Shown: piece by piece, positions 55,757 to 64,000 of the stretch | Position numbering within the stretch: position 1 is the stretch's first letter | Layout: every line of letters begins with the position of its first letter | From: Butyricimonas faecihominis | Lineage (GTDB): Bacteria > Bacteroidota > Bacteroidia > Bacteroidales > Marinifilaceae | Direction: 5' to 3' | DNA length: 64,000 bases | Assembly: GCF_033096445.1 (NCBI RefSeq) | Contig: NZ_AP028155.1 | Location: 2,113,880 to 2,177,879, forward strand | Program-made: the position numbers and the translations under genes | The notes under the pieces: model-generated | Seen by the model: the letters and a program-made list of their open reading frames with translations, nothing else | Told to the model about the DNA's origin: nothing | Database searches by the model: none

Positions 55757-58048
55757 TTACTTTCCTCTTCTTCTCACCCAAATGAACACGCTACATAGTA
55801 ACAACAAGATAGGCAATACTCCCAAGAATCCAACCTTCACCACTGACATTCCGTCCATACTCACGTGTACGGCATTATCCTTAGCCGGTTGCCGACGAAC
55901 ATCGATAGGTACTTCATTATCAGACAACCAGAAGAACATCGCATTTATAAAAGAATAGTTGGATGCTATTATATTCGACCTCTGACGGCTGATCTCTCCG
56001 TTGCTGATACAATCCGCATCACCAAGAATAATGATTTTCTGATCTTTATCCCCAACTTTACGATTCAACGCCAAAGCCGTCAAATTGGCTTGTTCTACTT
56101 CCCCGTCTTCCGGATTCAACTCGGCTTTGTCATCCACGAAATCCGTCGTCTTATATTCGATCCAGCTTCCTTTATTTTTAGTCACCAACAGAGGGGTTGC
56201 TGTAAATCCTTTAGTAGTGTCACATTCCAAAGCCACCGCATCCGGCATTGTAACAGTGTAAACATGGAACATATCTCTAAACATATAGTTTAAATCACAA
56301 CTTTCCCGCGTCACGTTCCCCACGATCAAATTAGCTACATGTTCCCCCGATTGTACCAAACGACCGGGTAGGAACTTCACTCCGAATGGAGCCACCACGG
56401 GATTCATAACCTCTTGCCTCTCGGCATCACCCGCGATCAACAAATTACCCCCTCTCTCAACATACCTGTTCAAACGTTCCAATTCTTCATCTGAGAACGG
56501 GGTCTTCATCTCGGCAATAACCAACACATTCACATCTTCCGGAACATCCTGATCCAATGTCAAGGCTGTCACATCAAAACCTTGATTCAACAACGAGTAA
56601 CGGAATATCTTATTATGAGCAAAATTATAATAATCCAAATCCCCTGTTTTCCATATATCACGCATCCCGTGTCCTTGCACAAAACCGACTTTCGGCAAAT
56701 CCATCACCAAACGTTTCATCGCCGCAGAAATCTCTCGTTCATGCGGATGTTTCTGATTATCTTCATATACCCGTAAAAAAGTTTTCTCCCCGCTGCCTCG
56801 CTCTAACACACGGATAAAACGATTGTACTCATCCGACAAATCTATAATCTTATGAAACTCTTCCGGTTTCATAAACATCTTCGGATTCAGATTCATCGTC
56901 TCGCACAATTTTTCCACAATCTCTTCATCACTCAATCCCGGATAACGCTGTTGCAATGCCGCATGATTATAAGTCCGGTCATAGTAATACACATACTTCA
57001 TTTTAATATCCGGTTTAAAACGAATATATTGTGCGAAGCGCCCAATATCCCCATTCCGGCTAACCGGAAGTCCCGACCAACAATTATCTTCCAACAAATT
57101 CACGTAAGTCGTTATCGTCAGATCACCGGTCATCTTATTCATGATATCCTGACTACTTTTAGTCAAAGTCTTTATTTTCGTGGCTGTAGAATCATGGAAG
57201 AATTTCAACGCCGGACGAGAACTCAAATAACCCAGAAATATCGCAATCAAGAAAACACCGACATATTTACTTAATGTCATATACCAAGTTGTCCTCTGTT
57301 TTCCGGATTGTAATTTAAGTATGCTAAAACCTAAAAAGACAGCTATAACAATGACAAAATACAACACATCTTCACTACAAATCAACCCGGCAATCAACTC
57401 ATCCGCACGACCGGATATAGAAAGCCAATACGTAATATCACGTATCAAATCAATCCCTTGCCACATCCCGCCAACAAAATTCAGTGCTGCCAATAAGGCC
57501 AATGTACCGATAGCTGCAACCACCTGGTAAGAAGTTAGACAGGACATAAACAACCCAATTGCCGCATAAGCACAAATCAGCAAGTAAATTCCCAGTAATC
57601 CAGTAAAGACTAACCCATAATCCATATTTTCAATCGTAAACAAATTGAATATGATCATCACACACAAAATACCAATCAACACTAACCCATAAATCACCAT
57701 AGCCAAATACTTCCCGAAAATAATCTGCCAACTGGTAACCGGAGACGAATACAATAACTTTATCGAACCACTACTTAACTCTCGGCTCATCAACCCCATC
57801 GTCAGCAATGGCATATAAAGATACAGGTAATTCTGGACATTCGAGAATACACCCGTCCAGCTCGCATACAAGCGGGAAGTAACACTATACACTCCGTAAC
57901 CAAGGGCTTGAGACCTTACATATCCTTCCATTTCCTGCACGAAAACCATACAAGTCTGGAAGGTGAACACGATAAGAATTAACCAAGCTATAGGGGAATA
58001 GAACAAGGTTTGCAATTCCGTTCTTGCTATTCTATATATTTTTCTCAT
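55757..58048 (-). CDS. ABC transporter permease fused to GldG-like auxiliary domain
   Basis: 763 residues. Residues 1-245 are an ABC-2/GldF-type permease with six transmembrane helices (SPIAWLILIVFTFQTCMVF; GKYLAMVIYGLVLIGILCVMIIF). One helix follows at about 262-280, then a large periplasmic GldG/ABC_transp_aux domain (about 290-720, VGFVQGHGMRDIW; LVIAEMKTPFSDEELERLNRYVERGGNLLIAG) and a final helix (LGVLPILLLLCSVFIWV). GldF and GldG are usually separate proteins; here they are one chain. The ATPase at 58060 is its partner. Substrate unknown; no other gliding genes are visible. Confidence 0.9.
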   Translation of the reverse strand: MRKIYRIARTELQTLFYSPIAWLILIVFTFQTCMVFVQEMEGYVRSQALGYGVYSVTSRLYASWTGVFSNVQNYLYLYMPLLTMGLMSRELSSGSIKLLYSSPVTSWQIIFGKYLAMVIYGLVLIGILCVMIIFNLFTIENMDYGLVFTGLLGIYLLICAYAAIGLFMSCLTSYQVVAAIGTLALLAALNFVGGMWQGIDLIRDITYWLSISGRADELIAGLICSEDVLYFVIVIAVFLGFSILKLQSGKQRTTWYMTLSKYVGVFLIAIFLGYLSSRPALKFFHDSTATKIKTLTKSSQDIMNKMTGDLTITTYVNLLEDNCWSGLPVSRNGDIGRFAQYIRFKPDIKMKYVYYYDRTYNHAALQQRYPGLSDEEIVEKLCETMNLNPKMFMKPEEFHKIIDLSDEYNRFIRVLERGSGEKTFLRVYEDNQKHPHEREISAAMKRLVMDLPKVGFVQGHGMRDIWKTGDLDYYNFAHNKIFRYSLLNQGFDVTALTLDQDVPEDVNVLVIAEMKTPFSDEELERLNRYVERGGNLLIAGDAERQEVMNPVVAPFGVKFLPGRLVQSGEHVANLIVGNVTRESCDLNYMFRDMFHVYTVTMPDAVALECDTTKGFTATPLLVTKNKGSWIEYKTTDFVDDKAELNPEDGEVEQANLTALALNRKVGDKDQKIIILGDADCISNGEISRQRSNIIASNYSFINAMFFWLSDNEVPIDVRRQPAKDNAVHVSMDGMSVVKVGFLGVLPILLLLCSVFIWVRRRGK

Positions 58049-58059
58049 AAGATTCTATA

Positions 58060-58989
58060 TTAATTGATTTTTTTACCCGATAATTTAGCAAAGATCACAT
58101 CCAAGGAACTCTTTTCCATATTGATCTCTTGCAAATGCCATCCGTTAGCCACGCTCGCTTCGATCACTTTTTCCGAAATAGCATCCATTGTGTCAAAGTG
58201 CAAACGGAAGCGCTTGTTTGTCAAATTTTCCACACCCACAATTCCCGGAATAGCCCGCAGTTCGTTTTCACTTGGCGGAGCATCCATCAACACGACTAAC
58301 GAATCCGGTTTGATGTAATTATTAAATTCATCCATCGTCCCCGCAAACACCATATGCCCGGACTCAATCATCCGGATCTGATCGCAAGTCATTTGCACCT
58401 CCGGCAAAATATGCGTGGAAAGCATCACGGCCCGATCCACGGCAATCTCCTTTACCAAATTCCGGATCTCCACGATCTGGTTGGGATCTAACCCGTTCGT
58501 TGGTTCATCCAACACCACGAATTTCGGATCATGCACGATAGCCTGCGCTATTCCCAAACGCTGCTGGTATCCCCCGGAAAGATTACGTACCAAACGCTTG
58601 CTGAAATGCATAATTCCACATTTATCCTTCGCCTTCTCCACGGCAGCTTTGATATGCTTGGGCTCCACGGAACGCAAATAAGCACAATGTGTTAAATACT
58701 CATCCACATTCAAATCCAGATGTAAAGGCGGTTTCTGCGGCAAAAAACCGATATGCTTCTTCGCCTCCACCGGGTTATCCCGCAAACTCACACCATTAAT
58801 ATACACTTCTCCCTTCGTCTGTTTCAACACGCCACACATGATATTCATCGTGGTCGATTTCCCGGCTCCATTCGAGCCCAATAATCCAAGGACTCCCGTC
58901 TGGTTAATCTCAAAACTAATATCCTGTATAGCCCACTGGGAACTATAGCGATGAGAAAGATTTTCTACTTTTACAATAGCGACATCCAT
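58060..58989 (-). CDS. ABC transporter ATP-binding protein (GldA-like)
   Basis: 309 residues. Walker A GSNGAGKST at about 38-46, Q-loop GFLPQKPPL, signature LSGGYQQRLGIAQA near 138, Walker B FVVLDEPTNGLD near 158, and H-loop STHILPEV. The C-terminal roughly 80-residue extension is typical of ABC-2 drug/gliding-type ATPases. It lies 11 bp before the permease-GldG fusion, and the two should form one transporter. Confidence 0.94.
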   Translation of the reverse strand: MDVAIVKVENLSHRYSSQWAIQDISFEINQTGVLGLLGSNGAGKSTTMNIMCGVLKQTKGEVYINGVSLRDNPVEAKKHIGFLPQKPPLHLDLNVDEYLTHCAYLRSVEPKHIKAAVEKAKDKCGIMHFSKRLVRNLSGGYQQRLGIAQAIVHDPKFVVLDEPTNGLDPNQIVEIRNLVKEIAVDRAVMLSTHILPEVQMTCDQIRMIESGHMVFAGTMDEFNNYIKPDSLVVLMDAPPSENELRAIPGIVGVENLTNKRFRLHFDTMDAISEKVIEASVANGWHLQEINMEKSSLDVIFAKLSGKKIN

Positions 58990-59015
58990 ACATTTAAATT
59001 TTATAATTTACACGT

Positions 59016-60482
59016 CTATTTTTCTCTCAGAACACCTTTGATTTTTACAATCTCCGGTAATGCCAGAAACAACATTCTGACCGCATCCTCCATAATTTCA
59101 GGAGTCAATGTTTCAGCCTGATCTCTCGGATCATGATAATACATCGGTTTCAACTCCTCGGTCGTGGCAATATATAAGGCCGGAATCCCCCGTTTGGAAA
59201 ATTCATCACCATCCGCCTGAGAATAACTCACGGCCCGCTCGTAAGGAGTTACCTCAAATTCCCGATGTAACCATCGATCGTTCACCTCAGCAAATATTTT
59301 TGCCACTGCGGGAAAGCTTTCTGCTCCCCAAACCGACAAACCGTTTCCATTTCCAACCATATCAATGTTCAGCATACACATGGTTTTGTCCAGTGGAAAC
59401 GTAGGATGATTCAAATAATGAATCGCTCCTTTTATGCCTCTTTCCTCCGCCCCGAAAAAAGCGAACACGATATTCTTCTCCGGTTTGATTCCACTAGCGG
59501 CCAAAGCCTTCGCCACGGCCAATTGTAAAGCAACTCCGGAAGCATTATCCAAAGCACCGGGAAATATCAGTCCATTGTTGCCCAAATGATCGAGATGTGC
59601 CCCCAATACAATGGAAGAAGTCGTATCCACGCCCTTGATCACGCCGATCACGTTACAGGTGGTCGCATAAGGATAGTGACGAGTCACAACATCCATATTC
59701 AAACGACATCCGGTATTAAAAGAACAGGGCTTTTGTTTCTCACTGATCTGTTTTTTCAACCCGTCCCGCGTATACCCGGCTTTTGTAACCAACTCATCCA
59801 CCATGGAAGGATCCACGTGGGTATAAATCATTCCTTTCGAAAAAGCGATTCCCGTGTGTGCCAGTTTTCCAACCAACAACACCGCTGCCGCACCTTTCTT
59901 CAAAGCCTGAGGCAATTTATAACTCTCGGAAGCATAGCGCATATAAAGATCAAAACGTTTCTTTTCATCCTTATCCCGGTATGGTATGCCCCGTTCAATG
60001 ATCACAATCTTTCCTTTTACATCTATCCCCTCGTAATCGTCATACCCGTATTCTGGGGCCGTGATTCCATACCCAGCATATACCACTTCTGCATTTTCCA
60101 CCTTCCCCGAATCCGAGTTCATCCCCGGATAAAAATCCCGCGGGAAGACATATTCTTGTTCATTTCCCACTTTTTTCAATCTACAATCGATCAAACTCGT
60201 CGTAGGCATCCGAAAATGTTGTAAATAAGAACCATCATCCCCCGCAGGTTCTAACCCGAAATCACACAATTGTTCTGCGCACCAAAAAGCACATTTCATA
60301 TATTCTCCCGTTCCGGCAAGCCGTCCGTTATATTCTTTCTTGCATAACTCATGAACATATTCCATGATTTCATCACTTGAAATGGAGTGAAACACATCCA
60401 TTATCTCCTTGGACATCTTTCCGTATTGGGCTTTCACCGAACAACACCAACCGACCAATAAAATCAAAATCCAATATCTCAT
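59016..60482 (-). CDS. M28-family zinc peptidase with PA domain, secreted
   Basis: 488 residues with an N-terminal signal peptide (ILILLVGWCCSVKAQ). A PA (protease-associated) insert at about 115-260 contains YAGYGITAPEYGYDDY and KGKIVIIERGIP. The M28 catalytic domain has GAHLDHLG, GALDNASGVALQL, FAFFGAEERGIKGA (Glu-Glu), LNIDMVGNG and a late His in YYHDPRD. These supply the two-zinc site of aminopeptidases. It lies 11 bp after the beta-galactosidase gene and 26 bp before the ABC ATPase gene. Expected to trim peptides in the periplasm or at the cell surface. Confidence 0.92.
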   Translation of the reverse strand: MRYWILILLVGWCCSVKAQYGKMSKEIMDVFHSISSDEIMEYVHELCKKEYNGRLAGTGEYMKCAFWCAEQLCDFGLEPAGDDGSYLQHFRMPTTSLIDCRLKKVGNEQEYVFPRDFYPGMNSDSGKVENAEVVYAGYGITAPEYGYDDYEGIDVKGKIVIIERGIPYRDKDEKKRFDLYMRYASESYKLPQALKKGAAAVLLVGKLAHTGIAFSKGMIYTHVDPSMVDELVTKAGYTRDGLKKQISEKQKPCSFNTGCRLNMDVVTRHYPYATTCNVIGVIKGVDTTSSIVLGAHLDHLGNNGLIFPGALDNASGVALQLAVAKALAASGIKPEKNIVFAFFGAEERGIKGAIHYLNHPTFPLDKTMCMLNIDMVGNGNGLSVWGAESFPAVAKIFAEVNDRWLHREFEVTPYERAVSYSQADGDEFSKRGIPALYIATTEELKPMYYHDPRDQAETLTPEIMEDAVRMLFLALPEIVKIKGVLREK

Positions 60483-60493
60483 ACTCGAACTAT

Positions 60494-63592
<3,099 letters not shown>

Positions 63593-64000
63593 CTATTTAT
63601 ACTCAAACATCATTAATAACAAATGTGCTGAAGACCAACCAAAATGCGGAGCATTCAAGGTCTCTCCGGTCAAGGGGTTATAATTTTCATGAACAGGCTG
63701 ATCCCCCAACAACCCCTGGCAATTATTTAATATTTTTAATGTCAATTCATTGGCCTCTTTATCATACCCGTAATTTCTCAACCCCCGAATACCGAAATAC
63801 GCCTGATCCAACCAAACCGGTCCCCTCCAATAGCCTCGTTCCGGTTCTAAACGGGGATGACTTAGATCCAAGGTTCCCAAAGGCACAAAAGAATTGAACC
63901 GATTCACATCCATCATAACATTCCTCACCCGATCCGCTTGTTTTTGATTGGCCACTCCGGCCCAAAGCGGTAACCAGCCCTCCGGTCCGTAAACTGGAAT
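63593..64000 (-). CDS. GH63-like (GH37/GH63 clan) glycosidase, C-terminal part
   Basis: The frame runs through the right edge of the window without a start; only about 135 C-terminal residues are visible (GPEGWLPLWAGVANQKQA ... YWRGPVWLDQAYFGIRGLRNYG ... ENYNPLTGE ... HFGWSSAHLLLMMFEYK). These are the (alpha/alpha)6-barrel end motifs of GH63/trehalase-like enzymes, with the general base probably in HENY. The start codon and signal peptide lie outside. It is the first visible gene of the minus-strand run with GH2, M28 and ABC genes. Confidence 0.85.
   Translation of the reverse strand: MPVYGPEGWLPLWAGVANQKQADRVRNVMMDVNRFNSFVPLGTLDLSHPRLEPERGYWRGPVWLDQAYFGIRGLRNYGYDKEANELTLKILNNCQGLLGDQPVHENYNPLTGETLNAPHFGWSSAHLLLMMFEYK

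Overview
The window looks like a chromosomal segment of a Bacteroidales bacterium. The evidence is four SusC/SusD outer-membrane uptake pairs, two ECF sigma/FecR pairs, SusD-type lipoboxes, DUF4843 and PKD-like lipoproteins, GldFG-type ABC genes, and several promoters of the Bacteroidetes form TTG-N19-21-TAnnTTTG. Gene content and style suggest Odoribacteraceae (Butyricimonas/Odoribacter-like), but that placement is inference; no rRNA is present.

Layout. 1-18.3 kb holds a tandemly duplicated uptake cassette on the minus strand. Copy B (10.0-18.3 kb) is complete: sigma factor, FecR anti-sigma, SusC with an STN signalling domain, SusD, a lipoprotein and a two-domain thioredoxin-like protein. 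Copy A (0.03-6.3 kb) repeats SusC-SusD-lipoprotein, but its SusC has lost the STN domain cleanly and it has no sigma/FecR pair. Between the copies are a plus-strand streptogrisin-like secreted serine protease lipoprotein and a strongly promoted, rod-folding candidate ncRNA. 18.3-30.5 kb is housekeeping: HAD phosphatase, tRNA-Trp, mnmA with a Crp-family regulator, a five-gene minus-strand run (lysS, gpsA, a Gate-domain membrane protein, a GNAT-like protein, a YidE-type transporter), and recJ-recR. Two junctions of the lysS run contain heptanucleotide repeat arrays. 30.5-38.8 kb is a sigma/FecR/SusC/SusD/TlpA operon. 39.2-46.3 kb is a second SusC without an STN domain, with SusD, DUF4843 and PKD-like lipoproteins.

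46.7-54.5 kb is the most unusual part. It begins with a second, independently promoted, highly structured candidate ncRNA. Then comes an internally deleted AAA-ATPase pseudogene, followed by a 1603-residue fusion of a DEDD-type exonuclease, a RecQ helicase and a UvrD-type helicase. Upstream of the fusion on the same strand is a DUF262/DUF1524-type protein (GmrSD-like), and beyond that the 3' stub of a winged-helix regulator. Active nuclease/helicase genes flanked by wrecked genes suggest an accessory locus, possibly anti-phage or anti-plasmid defence. 54.6-64 kb has a zinc alcohol dehydrogenase with a palindrome at its promoter, then a tight minus-strand run: GH63-like glycosidase (cut by the right edge), GH2 beta-galactosidase, M28 peptidase, ABC ATPase and a GldF-GldG-type permease fusion.

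Within this window the STN domain and the sigma/FecR pair go together: two SusC proteins have both and two have neither. Both STN-less SusC genes have a candidate ncRNA a few hundred bases upstream on the same strand. All functions are read from sequence motifs; no database search was run.
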